From positions 124,001 to 188,000 of the forward strand of contig NZ_LVWI01000002.1 in assembly GCF_001909055.1 (NCBI RefSeq): a stretch of 64,000 nucleotides of DNA, read 5' to 3'. Shown here one piece after another: positions 8,193 through 16,866 of this stretch (positions are counted from its first letter, which is position 1; every line of letters starts with the position of its first letter). The position numbers and the translations under genes were made by a program. Origin of the DNA: Paenibacillus helianthi. Its GTDB lineage: Bacteria > Bacillota > Bacilli > Paenibacillales > Paenibacillaceae. The notes beneath the pieces were generated by a model, which was given only the letters and a program-made list of their open reading frames with translations, ran no database searches and had not been told where the DNA came from.

Positions 8193-9803
8193 TTATCTCA
8201 AATACTTCTCCAAAGTATCCCGCACGGCTCCAGGACCCGCAAGCATCTCCAGGAACATGCCCTCAATCTTGCTTCCGAGGCCAATCGCATAGAGCGGGAC
8301 ACCAAAGAGCTGCTCATCTTCAAGAATCGGGCGCACATTTGCGGCCCGGTCTCCGAGGGTAACCCCTTGAAGATGTCCCTGCAGTGTTTCCAGCAGCGGA
8401 TCAGGACTCAGTGTGAAGGCTTCGCCTTCATCATTCACTCCAAGCAGATAACGGCACCAGAGCGCAATGGCCAGCGGAATGGCTGTCAGCTGCGCGGGGT
8501 CCAGATCCTCCCGGCGGATATATGATTTAATTGTTTCTCCGAACCGGATACCCACCTTCTGCGAGGTATCGGTCGCAATTCGCTGCGGCGTATCGGGGAT
8601 GAACGGATTGGCGAAACGCTCGGTCAGCACTTCGTCCAGGAACTGCTTCGGACTGAGAATGCCCGGGTCTACAACAACCGGCAGACCTTCCTTATACCCG
8701 ATAATCTCCACGAACTTCCGCAGGGTATCATCCTTCATCTCATCCGCGATCAGGGTATAACCAAGCAGACAGCCGGATACAGCAAGCGCAGTATGCAGCG
8801 GGTTGAGGCAGGTAGTGACCTTCATCGTCTCCACATTATTGACCGTATCCCGGTCGGTGAAAATAATACCCGCTTCCTCAAGTGGAGGGCGGCCGTTCGT
8901 GAACTTGTCTTCAATCACCAGATATTCACTGATCTCCGCGTTGACGAAGGGGGCAGTATAGGTATTCTTGGAGGTAATGATTACATCCATACCGCCGATT
9001 CCCTGCTCCAGCAGCGCCGCCTGCACCGATTCCGAAGGGCGCGGTGTGATTTTGTCGATCATCGACAGCGGGAAAGCAATCAGTTGCTCGTTCTCCAGAT
9101 AAGCCACGAAACCTGCCTCAACCAGACCCTTAGCCGCCCATTCCCTGGCAATCGTCACCACACCGTTCTTCAGCTTGTCGCCGTTATGGGAGCAGTTGTC
9201 CATGCTGACAAAGGTCAACGGATAAGCACCCTTCAAATAACGCTTGTATGCAAGAGAGGCCACAATGCTCATGGCATGAACCGGCTGCTCCGGTCCGCCC
9301 TCGATGTCCTTGTCCACGATACCCAGATACTTTCCGTTTGGACCCGTGAGCGAGTAGCCCTTCTCCGTGATGGTGAAGCTGGCCATTTGCAGGCTGGGGT
9401 TCTCGAACACTTCCGTGAGCCGGCGGGAATCTGCTTCACGGCTCTTGTCCGCTGCAATTCCCTCTACAATGCTGCTGACGATTCTTTTCTGAAAACCGCC
9501 GCGTGCATTCATCAGCACCAGCAGAGTCAGATTGTCAAATGGCTTGTAAACCTTATCGATCATTTCAAAATCAAAGGTTTCCGCCGCGATGATACCTGTA
9601 TCCGCCTTACCGCTATCCAGCAGCTTCTGGTGGGCATTGGCTACAAATCCCCGGAAGATATTGCCTGCACCGAAATGAATCCACTCTGGCTTCTGCGCCG
9701 TATTCCTCGCCACCTGCTCATAGTCGAACAGCGGCAGCTCTACTCCCGCAGCGGTCCAGGCCGCCTCTTCCCTTTGGATACTGCTTCTGTTCAGGCGCAG
9801 CAT
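8193..9803 (-). CDS. uxuB: Fructuronate (tagaturonate) reductase, mannitol dehydrogenase family
   Basis: A 536-aa long-chain polyol dehydrogenase. HFGAGNIFRGF (43-53) is the Rossmann nucleotide loop, and SMDNCSHNGDKLKNG (200-214) is the family's conserved segment with the catalytic region. It reduces D-fructuronate to D-mannonate with NADH. Because uxuA ends at 9804 and this gene begins at 9803 with an RBS inside uxuA, fructuronate is more likely than tagaturonate as substrate. It is about 50 residues longer than E. coli UxuB. Bacillus subtilis uses the unrelated short-chain YjmF for this step, so the gene symbol here marks the role, not orthology to that protein. Confidence 0.85.
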   Translation of the reverse strand: MLRLNRSSIQREEAAWTAAGVELPLFDYEQVARNTAQKPEWIHFGAGNIFRGFVANAHQKLLDSGKADTGIIAAETFDFEMIDKVYKPFDNLTLLVLMNARGGFQKRIVSSIVEGIAADKSREADSRRLTEVFENPSLQMASFTITEKGYSLTGPNGKYLGIVDKDIEGGPEQPVHAMSIVASLAYKRYLKGAYPLTFVSMDNCSHNGDKLKNGVVTIAREWAAKGLVEAGFVAYLENEQLIAFPLSMIDKITPRPSESVQAALLEQGIGGMDVIITSKNTYTAPFVNAEISEYLVIEDKFTNGRPPLEEAGIIFTDRDTVNNVETMKVTTCLNPLHTALAVSGCLLGYTLIADEMKDDTLRKFVEIIGYKEGLPVVVDPGILSPKQFLDEVLTERFANPFIPDTPQRIATDTSQKVGIRFGETIKSYIRREDLDPAQLTAIPLAIALWCRYLLGVNDEGEAFTLSPDPLLETLQGHLQGVTLGDRAANVRPILEDEQLFGVPLYAIGLGSKIEGMFLEMLAGPGAVRDTLEKYLR

Positions 9804-10880
9804 TTATTTCGCCCCCTTGACGTTGTCCAGGCTGTCCCAGACGCCAAGTAAATACATGATACCCAGCGCTCTATCGTAGAGCCCATAGCCTGGACGACAG
9901 TTTTTCTCTTCGCCCCAGAGATGACGCCCGTGGTCCGGACGGACATAGCCGGTATAACCATTCTCATGGTAAGCCTTGACAACCTCCGCCACATCGACGC
10001 TTCCGTCACGCCCGCGATGCGACACCTCAATGAAATCGCCATTCTCATACACCTTCACATTGCGGATATGGGCAAAATGAATACGGTCATGGAACTCGCG
10101 GATCATCGCCGGCAGATCGTTCTCCGGATTCGTGCCAAGTGATCCTGTGCAGAAGGTCAGACCATTGTACGGGCTGTCCACCAATTTCAAGAAGCGGCGG
10201 ATCATCTCCCGGTTGCGGATAATGCGCGGCAGCCCAAAGATCGGCCAGGCCGGATCATCAGGGTGAATGGCCATTTTAATATCCACTTCTTCACACACCG
10301 GAATAATGCGTTCCAGGAAATACTTGAGGTTCTCGAACAGCTTATCTTCGGTCACATCCGCATAGGCTGCGAACAGCTCATCCAGCTTCGCCAGACGCTC
10401 AGGCTCCCAGCCCGGCATGGTGAACTTCCCGGCTCCTTTAAGAATCCGGTCGACCATCTCACGCGGGTTATCGGTAATGGCAGCCTTTTCATAAAAGAGG
10501 GCATTAGAGCCGTCAGGCAATTCCTTGTAAAGCTCCGTACGGGTCCAGTCAAATACCGGCATGAAATTATAGCAGATTACCTTTACGCCGACTTTGGACA
10601 GCTTGCGGATGGTGTCGATATAAATATCGATATATTTATCACGGCTCGGCAAGCCGATTTTGATATCATCATGAACGTTGACACTCTCCACCACAGCCGT
10701 GCTGAAGCCCTTGCTGGTGATTTGATCGGCGACTTCCTGAATCCGCTGCATTTCCCACACTTCACCGGCTACTTTCTCATGCAAAGACCAGACGATACCC
10801 ATAACCCCCGGAATCTGCCGGATATGGTCAAGCGTGATATTGTCATTGCCCTCACCATACCATCTCCACGTCATGTTCAT
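9804..10880 (-). CDS. uxuA: Mannonate dehydratase
   Basis: A 358-aa protein that begins MNMTWRWYGEGND and contains WSLHEK, CYNFMPVFDWTRT, MAIHPDDPAWPIFGLPRI and FTGSLGT-like CTGSLGT, all characteristic of UxuA, a Mn/Fe-dependent TIM-barrel enzyme that dehydrates D-mannonate to 2-keto-3-deoxygluconate. It heads the operon uxuA-reductase-uxaC. The RBS AGGAGGG lies 7 bases upstream of the ATG. The promoter at 10937-10965 and an 18-bp palindrome at 10913-10930 precede it. No kdgK or kdgA is present in the window, so the KDG steps are encoded elsewhere. Confidence 0.93.
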   Translation of the reverse strand: MNMTWRWYGEGNDNITLDHIRQIPGVMGIVWSLHEKVAGEVWEMQRIQEVADQITSKGFSTAVVESVNVHDDIKIGLPSRDKYIDIYIDTIRKLSKVGVKVICYNFMPVFDWTRTELYKELPDGSNALFYEKAAITDNPREMVDRILKGAGKFTMPGWEPERLAKLDELFAAYADVTEDKLFENLKYFLERIIPVCEEVDIKMAIHPDDPAWPIFGLPRIIRNREMIRRFLKLVDSPYNGLTFCTGSLGTNPENDLPAMIREFHDRIHFAHIRNVKVYENGDFIEVSHRGRDGSVDVAEVVKAYHENGYTGYVRPDHGRHLWGEEKNCRPGYGLYDRALGIMYLLGVWDSLDNVKGAK

Positions 10881-10912
10881 TGATATACCCTCCTATGGTT
10901 GTCATTCTCACT

Positions 10913-10930
10913 AATCTTGTATACAAGATT
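10913..10930. promoter_or_regulatory. Operator of the uxu operon (GntR/FCD-type palindrome)
   Basis: The perfect 18-bp palindrome AATCTTGTATACAAGATT lies at about +1 to +18 relative to the predicted uxuA promoter. The core TTGTATACAA resembles sites of FadR-subfamily uronate regulators such as UxuR/ExuR. The divergent GntR/FCD gene at 11068 is the obvious candidate for its repressor. Confidence 0.75.
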
Positions 10931-10936
10931 TTCTTG

Positions 10937-10965
10937 ATCATAAGATAAGAACCATCTGTTGTCAA
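10937..10965 (-). promoter_or_regulatory. Predicted sigma-A promoter of uxuA
   Basis: Minus strand: consensus -35 TTGACA (10965-10960), 17-bp spacer, -10 TATGAT (10942-10937). Transcription would start within or next to the 18-bp operator palindrome. Confidence 0.75.
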
Positions 10966-11067
10966 CACAATATAATCAAGAGTATATAAGCACATTAACG
11001 TTTATTATTTCCGAACATCATGTATACTAGTGTTATCCTTCATTAACTATTGAAAGCAGGAAGAGAT

Positions 11068-11727
11068 ATGTCGATCAAAGCTGAAATCATGAATACACTG
11101 AAGCACGAGATTCTTACCCTTTCCCTGAAGCCGGGCACCATTCTGAGTGAAACCGCCCTTTCCGAACGTTTTCAGATTTCGCGGACGCCGCTGCGTGATG
11201 TACTGAAACAGCTTGCACTGGAATCCTATACCGATATTTATCCCAAAAAGGGGAATATGGTGTCCTACATAGATCTTGAATCCGTTGAACAGATCACTTA
11301 TCTGCGCAGCACACTGGAGAAAGAAATTCTTAAGGATCTCTCTTCACAGCTTTTGCTGACAGGACTGCATGAGCTTAAAGAAATTCTGGAGAGGCAAAAA
11401 GAGGTCATTGGAAAAGAAAACGACATCGATTCCTTTCTGAATCTGGATGATGCGTTCCACCGGGCGATGTACCGGCTTGCCGGACGTGAGTTTCTATGGA
11501 ATTTGATTCAGCAGTCCAATGTGCACTACCTCCGCTACCGCAGGCTGCATATGCTGAAGACCGAGAAGCTGGAGGGAATCTGGAAGGAGCACCAGACCCT
11601 TCTTGAGCTTCTGGTACACAAGGAGACAGAGAAGATCGGCCCGCTGATCCACCATCATCTCCGGGAAGATATCCATTCGCTGGACTTCCAGGAGAACTTC
11701 TCAGAATATTTATCAAAGGGTGTATAA
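11068..11727 (+). CDS. GntR-family (FadR/FCD) transcriptional regulator of uronate genes
   Basis: The ATG at 11068 is preferred over an upstream TTG (11050) because GCAGGAAGAG stands just before it; this gives 219 aa. Residues ~1-68 are a GntR winged helix with FQISRTPLRDVLKQLALE. Residues ~75-210 are an all-helical FCD ligand domain with the metal-site histidines in DDAFHRAMYRLAG and a final HHHLRED. Family members sense small acids such as uronates or their derivatives. Divergence from uxuA across a TTGTATACAA palindrome supports a UxuR-like role. A -10-like TATACT is at 11023-11028. The BASS transporter follows after 33 bp and probably shares its transcript. Confidence 0.82.
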   Translation: MSIKAEIMNTLKHEILTLSLKPGTILSETALSERFQISRTPLRDVLKQLALESYTDIYPKKGNMVSYIDLESVEQITYLRSTLEKEILKDLSSQLLLTGLHELKEILERQKEVIGKENDIDSFLNLDDAFHRAMYRLAGREFLWNLIQQSNVHYLRYRRLHMLKTEKLEGIWKEHQTLLELLVHKETEKIGPLIHHHLREDIHSLDFQENFSEYLSKGV

Positions 11728-11760
11728 TAGTAACAACTTATTTTAAAAGGATGTCATACG

Positions 11761-12729
11761 ATGCTTCTTGCTGTGAACCGGACGCTTAACCGAATGATGC
11801 CGCTAATCACTCCGCTCAGTGTCTTGACCGGAGTACTCTGTGGAAGCTCACTTTCCTCTTATACCTATCTGGCTCCCTGGCTGTTCGCTTTTATGACGTT
11901 TGCCGGAAGCATCAGTCTCGGATTCAAAGATTTCGTGAACGTACTCAAAAAACCGCTGCCCCTGTTCGCCTGTTTATTCATTCTGCACATTGCCATGCCG
12001 CTGTTTGCCGCAGGGATCGGGAATGTGCTGTATCACACGGATGAATTTACAATCACAGGCCTTGTACTTGCCGCAGTCATTCCAACGGGGGTAAGCAGCT
12101 TCATCTGGGTTAGCATTTACAAAGGAAATACTGCACTCACTCTGTCCATCATTCTGATCGACACTATGCTGTCTCCTTTTATCGTACCGGGCGTATTGTC
12201 ATTGCTGATTGGAACTAGCGTAGAACTTGACGCGGGCGCAATGATGAGCAGTCTGTTCTGGATGATTGTTGTCCCTTCACTGGCGGGCATGGTGCTTAAT
12301 GAATGGACCAAGGGCACTATTGCGCCCGTGTGGAGTCCGCGGCTGAATCCAGTCTCCAAGCTCTTCATGGCAGTGGTTATCATCATTAACGGGTCTGTGA
12401 TTTCCCCTTACTTGGCGGACATCAATCTGCATCTGGTTGGCCTGGCCTTCGTCATTGTGCTTATGGCTTCCACCGGTTACATGCTGTGCTTTCTCACGGC
12501 GAGGGTTTTGCGCTGGAATGAAGCAGACGAGGTCGCCCTTATCTTCAATGGAGGCATGCGCAATATCAGCGCCGGCGCTGTGCTGGCAGTGTCCTATTTC
12601 CCCGCTCCGGTGGCTGTCCCCGTCGTGCTCGGCATGGTGTTCCAGCAGCTGCTGGCTTCACTCGCAGGGTTTCTGCTCAGTCACCGCACCAAGGTCAGGA
12701 ATTCTGCTGATCAGACCACTGCTGCATAG
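11761..12729 (+). CDS. Bile acid:sodium symporter (BASS)-family transporter
   Basis: A 322-aa protein with about nine or ten membrane helices and the small-residue helix motifs VIPTGVSSFIWVSIYKGN and FNGGMRNISAGAVLAV, which correspond to the broken-helix crossover of BASS transporters (YocS/PanS group). Characterised bacterial relatives carry bile acids, pantoate or other organic anions with sodium. An RBS AAAGGATG lies 7 bases before the ATG. It follows the uronate-type GntR regulator by 33 bp. A uronate or keto-acid substrate is a reasonable inference from context, but BASS uptake of hexuronates is not an established function. Confidence 0.75.
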   Translation: MLLAVNRTLNRMMPLITPLSVLTGVLCGSSLSSYTYLAPWLFAFMTFAGSISLGFKDFVNVLKKPLPLFACLFILHIAMPLFAAGIGNVLYHTDEFTITGLVLAAVIPTGVSSFIWVSIYKGNTALTLSIILIDTMLSPFIVPGVLSLLIGTSVELDAGAMMSSLFWMIVVPSLAGMVLNEWTKGTIAPVWSPRLNPVSKLFMAVVIIINGSVISPYLADINLHLVGLAFVIVLMASTGYMLCFLTARVLRWNEADEVALIFNGGMRNISAGAVLAVSYFPAPVAVPVVLGMVFQQLLASLAGFLLSHRTKVRNSADQTTAA

Positions 12730-12832
12730 GTTTTGGCTCAGTTGTTAATTCTCCCCATTAACATCTATAATCAGGCACAGAGGCACCTTATATTCCCATT
12801 CTCATGTTCACTGTTTCTCCTAATCTGCACTA

Positions 12833-12861
12833 TTGACCATTGGAATATTGTCACATATTAT
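12833..12861 (+). promoter_or_regulatory. Predicted sigma-A promoter of the RRNPP-like receptor gene
   Basis: -35 TTGACC (12833-12838), 17-bp spacer, -10 TATTAT (12856-12861), 51 bases before the TTG start at 12913. The A/T-rich leader before the gene has no other obvious feature. Confidence 0.55.
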
Positions 12862-12912
12862 TACACCTATAAATAAATTCAAATTACTGGAATTCAGTCA
12901 GGTGGTGCTTCC

Positions 12913-14310
12913 TTGGTCCCTACTACATCCACGATTCGCGATCATTTAACGGTGTATCTGTCGAAGCAGGCAATGTCCATTAATCAATTTGCGAGTCAAT
13001 CCGGCATTAATTCAGGAACGCTCAGCCGGGTGCTTAACAGTCAACAGCCGATTGCCATGAATCACCTGGAGCGTATCACCAAAGGAATGCAATTACCGGA
13101 GGACCATTTCTTCAGCCTGTATGTGGACGAATGCTTCTATCATTCACCACCGACCTGGCGGCGGTTGCGGCCATTTATTTTGCGTTCAGCGGCATTGGAC
13201 CGCCTTGACTGTATTGAACAGGTAGTTCATCATCTGCTTGAGAATCTGACCTATGCGCCCATGCTGTTTGAAGTAGCAGAAGGGCTGTTCGAGCAGGGGC
13301 AGTGGCAAGCTGCTGGTTTGTTGTATAAGAATGTGAGTGTAAGTGAGAAATATCAGAATTCCGAGCGGCTCGCGGTATGTCAGTTCCGCTTGTTTCGGAT
13401 TGCCTTGGGAGACGATCAGACTCTTAATCTGCAGGCGGCTCTACTCTTTGAATGTTATGTGGACCGGCTGGATGAAGCGGATCAATTGGATGGGTTGAAC
13501 CACTTGATCAATGTTTATTATTCTCTTCACAAGTGGCAAAAAGTGGATGAACTCTCGCAGGAAATGCTCCGGTTAGCCACTCTTCGTTATCACCTTCAGC
13601 AGCACTCTAACCGCAAACAGAGTAACGAGAAAAAACCTGTTAAACCACTCTATCGCTACATCCTCTACTCGCATCTGATGCGTGCAACTGTCTACGAGGA
13701 GAACAGGGACTACAAGTCGGCACTTCAATTCGTAGCTCGCTATATGGATGGAAGCTGGGTACAAGAAGACGATGAAGATGCCAAGAGGACTGTAGCCCAG
13801 TATCAGGAGTGGGGCACCGCGAATACCATGCTCTATGGATTAATGTCAGGGCAGCATGAAATACTGCCAGAATATGTGGAATATATTGCTCCTCAAAAAA
13901 ATGAAATTTTTCTTGCTTTATATAATATCATCATATCGGCTAACCGCTATGATTGGAATGTCGATCATATTCTTGAACGGTTTGCCGCCTATATTCCTTA
14001 CCGGACAAACCTAACAGAATTCGGCGAATACAATCAGCAGGTTATGGAGGATCAATACGCTCGATTTCTCATTGAATTAGCAGTCTATCATTTACATAAC
14101 AAGCGTAAGAAAGGGATTTCCTTGATCCTTCAAAGTTTGGAATCATCTGCTAGAATCAATAACGATAGTAATGTCATCAAATGTGTTGATCTATTTGAAC
14201 AACACCGGCATCAAACAGATGAAGAAGAAAAAGAGCAGTACAAACTTCTAATTAGAAAGGTGCAGGTCTTAAATGAAAAGAAAACTTATCGTACTTCTAG
14301 CTTCGTGTAG
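12913..14310 (+). CDS. HTH/TPR-like peptide-sensing receptor (RRNPP type, Paenibacillus Alo-like)
   Basis: A 465-aa protein starting at a TTG with RBS CAGGTGGTG about 5 bases upstream. Residues ~8-65 are an XRE-type helix-turn-helix (MSINQFASQSGINSGTLSRV). The rest is helical and degenerate-TPR-like, including repeated patterns such as LFEVAEGLFEQGQWQAAGLL and LLYKNVSVSEKYQ, as in AimR, Rap and PlcR-type receptors. The 3' end overlaps by 38 bp an ORF for a 47-aa secreted pre-peptide, the arrangement of RRNPP quorum-sensing cassettes. It most resembles the AimR-like receptors reported in Paenibacillus (Alo systems), recalled from the literature and not tested here. Target genes are unknown. 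The peptide probably changes DNA binding. Confidence 0.75.
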   Translation: MVPTTSTIRDHLTVYLSKQAMSINQFASQSGINSGTLSRVLNSQQPIAMNHLERITKGMQLPEDHFFSLYVDECFYHSPPTWRRLRPFILRSAALDRLDCIEQVVHHLLENLTYAPMLFEVAEGLFEQGQWQAAGLLYKNVSVSEKYQNSERLAVCQFRLFRIALGDDQTLNLQAALLFECYVDRLDEADQLDGLNHLINVYYSLHKWQKVDELSQEMLRLATLRYHLQQHSNRKQSNEKKPVKPLYRYILYSHLMRATVYEENRDYKSALQFVARYMDGSWVQEDDEDAKRTVAQYQEWGTANTMLYGLMSGQHEILPEYVEYIAPQKNEIFLALYNIIISANRYDWNVDHILERFAAYIPYRTNLTEFGEYNQQVMEDQYARFLIELAVYHLHNKRKKGISLILQSLESSARINNDSNVIKCVDLFEQHRHQTDEEEKEQYKLLIRKVQVLNEKKTYRTSSFV

Positions 14311-14416
14311 CCTGGCTGTCGCAATTATTGTACCTGTGTTTACCATTGACCCAGCAGTAAACAATAATACTCAAATGTTAATTGAAATTATGGGACACGG
14401 TGCAGGTGGCGACTGA
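14273..14416 (+). CDS. Pre-pro signalling peptide (47 aa) of the receptor-peptide pair
   Basis: The ATG at 14273 lies inside the receptor gene, after AGAAAGGTGCAGG, and the frame ends with TGA at 14414-14416. The product starts MKRKLIVLLASCSLAVAIIV, a textbook signal peptide: positive n-region and a hydrophobic core of about 18 residues. A short spacer follows, and the tail is IMGHGAGGD. Phr/AimP-like precursors have the same plan, with the mature 5-10-residue pheromone cut from the C-terminus. I recall that a P. polymyxa Alo peptide has an HGxGG core like this one; this is memory, not a search. The 38-bp overlap with the receptor gene implies co-transcription. The mature ends cannot be set from sequence. 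Confidence 0.75.
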   Translation: MKRKLIVLLASCSLAVAIIVPVFTIDPAVNNNTQMLIEIMGHGAGGD

Positions 14417-14445
14417 TTCTCCCTCCTGAACGCCTCGCATCACAC

Positions 14446-14489
14446 AAAGACCGCAAGCCCTATCTGCTTAAGATAGACTTGCGGTCTTT
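14446..14489. terminator. Bidirectional intrinsic terminator
   Basis: The 12-bp stem AAAGACCGCAAG (14446-14457) pairs with CTTGCGGTCTTT (14478-14489), with an inner CTATCT/AGATAG stem and loop GCTTA. It separates the pheromone gene (ends 14416) from the convergent aldA (ends 14505) and has A/T tracts on both sides. Confidence 0.8.
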
Positions 14490-14504
14490 ATGTTGAAGCC
14501 CGTT

Positions 14505-15950
14505 TTAATTCACCGACTTATCGTACTGAAGATAGACAACATGCGTTTGCAGATATTCGTTCAGGCCATGTTTGCCGTCTGCGCCGCCGATGCCGGATTT
14601 TCTCCAGCCTGCATGGAAGCCTTGCATGGCTTCAAAGTTCTCCCGGTTAATATAGGTTTCCCCGTATTTGAGACGCTTGATGACTTTCATGGCAACGTTC
14701 AGATTCCGGGTATACAGAGAAGAGGTCAAACCGAACTCACTGTCATTGGCAAGCGCGATCGCTTCATCCAGGTTCGAGAATGAAATGACCGGAATGACCG
14801 GGCCGAAGATTTCCTCTTGCACGATCTCCATTTCATTGGTGGCACCGGTAATGACCGTTGGCTCAAAAAAGCTGCCTGCACCCTCAATTTTTTTACCGCC
14901 AAGGGCGATTTCAGCCCCCTCTTCTACGGCGCGGTCTACCTTTTGCTGTACGGATTCCTGCGCCGCCTTGTTAATCAACGGGCCCATTTGAATATCCTTG
15001 TCTTTCAGCGGATCGCCATACTTCACCGCTTTCATGGCTTCAACCAGACGGGTGGTGAATTCGTCTTTGATCTTCTCATGCACGTAGACCCGCTCCGCAC
15101 AGTTGCAGACCTGCCCGGTATTGATCACCCGGGAAGCCACAATCGCCCGGATGGCCAAATCCAGGTCGGCATCGTCCATAACAATGGCAGGGGCCTTGCC
15201 GCCCAGCTCCAGACTGACCTTGATGATATTCTCGGCAGCCGCCTGCATCACCTTTTGTCCGGCCGGCACGCTGCCGGTAAGACTGACCATCCCGACTTTA
15301 GGGTTGCTGGCCAATTCATTACCGACCTCTGCGCCTCTGCCCGTGACAAGGTTGAATACCCCTTGGGGAAGACCGGATTTGTCGACAATTTTGGCAAAGG
15401 CCACCGCATTGTTCGGAGATTCGGCGCTGGGCTTGACTACAATCGTGTTGCCGGTAATGAGCGCAGGGGCCATTTTTCTGGCAATCAAAAAGAATGGAAA
15501 ATTCCAGGGCAGAATGCCGGTAGTTACCCCAATCGCCCGTTTGAACACAAAAATATTCTCATTATCACGGTCACTCTGAACAATTTCCCCTTCATAGCGG
15601 CGTGCCCATTCTGCCATATAATCCATATAGTCCGCTGTGAAGTTAACCTCTACCGTGGACAATTCCAGTGTCTTGCCTACCTCCTCGGAGATCAGTCTGG
15701 CAAGGGTATCCGCTTCCGCCCGAATCCCCTCGGCAATGGCATGAAGATACTTCCCTCTCTCCACCGCAGGGGTTTCTTCCCAGGCAGTCTGGGCCTCATC
15801 CGCTGCAAGGATAGCACGCACGACATCATTCCCTGTAGCTTTGGGAACCTGTGAAATGACTTCATCTGTTGCCGGATTAGTTACATCCATCCACTCTTTG
15901 CTTTCAGATTCGGTAAATTGGCCGTTGATGTACATCAAATGCTTTTCCAC
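14505..15950 (-). CDS. aldA: Lactaldehyde/glycolaldehyde dehydrogenase
   Basis: A 481-aa NAD-dependent aldehyde dehydrogenase. LPWNFPFFLIARK (148-160), catalytic Glu in SLELGGKAP (Glu248) and Cys in GQVCNCAERVYV (Cys282) are all in place. The C-terminal block NFEAMQGFHAGWRKSG and DGKHGLNEYLQTHVVYLQ is specific to the AldA subgroup, which oxidises L-lactaldehyde from fucose/rhamnose breakdown to L-lactate, as well as glycolaldehyde. The start is a GTG with RBS GGGGGAG 6 bases upstream. It is divergent from lutABC, which oxidises L-lactate, so the product of one operon can be the substrate of the other. Confidence 0.88.
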   Translation of the reverse strand: MEKHLMYINGQFTESESKEWMDVTNPATDEVISQVPKATGNDVVRAILAADEAQTAWEETPAVERGKYLHAIAEGIRAEADTLARLISEEVGKTLELSTVEVNFTADYMDYMAEWARRYEGEIVQSDRDNENIFVFKRAIGVTTGILPWNFPFFLIARKMAPALITGNTIVVKPSAESPNNAVAFAKIVDKSGLPQGVFNLVTGRGAEVGNELASNPKVGMVSLTGSVPAGQKVMQAAAENIIKVSLELGGKAPAIVMDDADLDLAIRAIVASRVINTGQVCNCAERVYVHEKIKDEFTTRLVEAMKAVKYGDPLKDKDIQMGPLINKAAQESVQQKVDRAVEEGAEIALGGKKIEGAGSFFEPTVITGATNEMEIVQEEIFGPVIPVISFSNLDEAIALANDSEFGLTSSLYTRNLNVAMKVIKRLKYGETYINRENFEAMQGFHAGWRKSGIGGADGKHGLNEYLQTHVVYLQYDKSVN

Positions 15951-15993
15951 TGTTTCTCCCCCTTAAGGTAGATTGTTCCATTTGCCCTACCAT

Positions 15994-16023
15994 AGTGTAA
16001 ACGTTATCATTATTTTTTGTCAA
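15994..16023 (-). promoter_or_regulatory. Predicted aldA promoter with consensus cre site
   Basis: Minus strand: -35 TTGACA (16023-16018), 18-bp spacer, -10 TACACT (15999-15994). The plus-strand sequence TGTAAACGTTATCA (15996-16009) matches the strict CcpA cre consensus at every position and lies across the -10/spacer. It predicts catabolite repression of aldA and possibly of the divergent lut operon. Confidence 0.75.
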
Positions 16024-16116
16024 CAACATTCACATTTATTATTTGTTTTTGTGTTGTTTTTCATTGACTTTTTGAGTTAAGCTATTATCACGAAGGTTAT
16101 GATTGGAGGGGCAGGA

Positions 16117-16866
16117 ATGAAAGTCAGTATATTTTCCACTTGTTTAGTAGACCTCATTACCCCGAATGTCGGAATGGCTATGGTTGAAGTTCTCGAAAGG
16201 CTGGGCTGTGAAATTGATTTTCCGGCCTCGCAGGTGTGCTGCGGTCAACCCACTTATAACAGCGGTTATCTGGAGGATTCCAAGCTTGCCATGAAGAACA
16301 TGATGCTTGCCTTTGAACACTCGGATTATGTCGTAGGTCCGTCCGGCTCTTGTATCGCTATGTTCCATGAGTACCCGAAAATTTTCAAAGGTGATCCACA
16401 GTGGGAATTGAAAGCGGTTGCTATAAAAGAGAAAGCTTATGAGTTTACGCAGTTCATCGTACGGGTGCTTGGCATCACTGATGTGGGTGCAAGGCTGGAC
16501 GGAACTGCCACCTACCACCGTTCCTGCCATATGACAAGACTGCTGTGCGAACGGGAAACCCCCTTCCTGTTACTTGAACAAGTAAAGGGACTCCAGCTGG
16601 AACCGCTCAAGAACAGCGATAATTGCTGTGGCTTTGGCGGAACCTTTTCAGTGAAAATGCCGGAAATCTCCGGGCAAATGGTCGATGAAAAATGCGGCTG
16701 TGTGGTGGAAACCGGAGCGGATATTCTGATCAGTTCAGATATGGGCTGCCTGCTCAACATCGGCGGACGCCTATCCCGCAAGGGCGAACCCGTAAAGATC
16801 ATGCATATTGCAGAAGTGCTGAACCATAGCCATGCTGCTGTTGCCAGAGGAGGAAACCAGACTTGA
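16117..16866 (+). CDS. lutA: L-lactate utilisation iron-sulfur protein LutA
   Basis: The ATG at 16117 follows the RBS GGAGGGG by 6 bases and gives 249 aa; an in-frame upstream ATG at 16099 has no RBS. Two cysteine-rich CCG domains are visible: [11 protein letters not shown] near residue 40 and [18 protein letters not shown] near residue 175, plus [11 protein letters not shown]. LutA, LutB and LutC together oxidise L-lactate to pyruvate in Bacillus and relatives. It overlaps lutB by 4 bp. No lutR-type GntR gene is adjacent, unlike the case in some Bacillus species. Confidence 0.9.
   Translation: MKVSIFSTCLVDLITPNVGMAMVEVLERLGCEIDFPASQVCCGQPTYNSGYLEDSKLAMKNMMLAFEHSDYVVGPSGSCIAMFHEYPKIFKGDPQWELKAVAIKEKAYEFTQFIVRVLGITDVGARLDGTATYHRSCHMTRLLCERETPFLLLEQVKGLQLEPLKNSDNCCGFGGTFSVKMPEISGQMVDEKCGCVVETGADILISSDMGCLLNIGGRLSRKGEPVKIMHIAEVLNHSHAAVARGGNQT

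Noticed and set aside
8793-9851. A 352-codon plus-strand frame opposite the fructuronate reductase gene
   Set aside because: Fully antisense to a well-supported gene; no recognisable domain or RBS.
14273-14416. Reading the receptor-peptide pair as a phage arbitrium system
   Set aside because: The receptor is longer than AimR and no phage genes lie nearby; a chromosomal Alo-like quorum-sensing pair fits better.
14817-15854. A 345-codon plus-strand frame opposite aldA
   Set aside because: Antisense shadow of a highly conserved dehydrogenase; no family resemblance.
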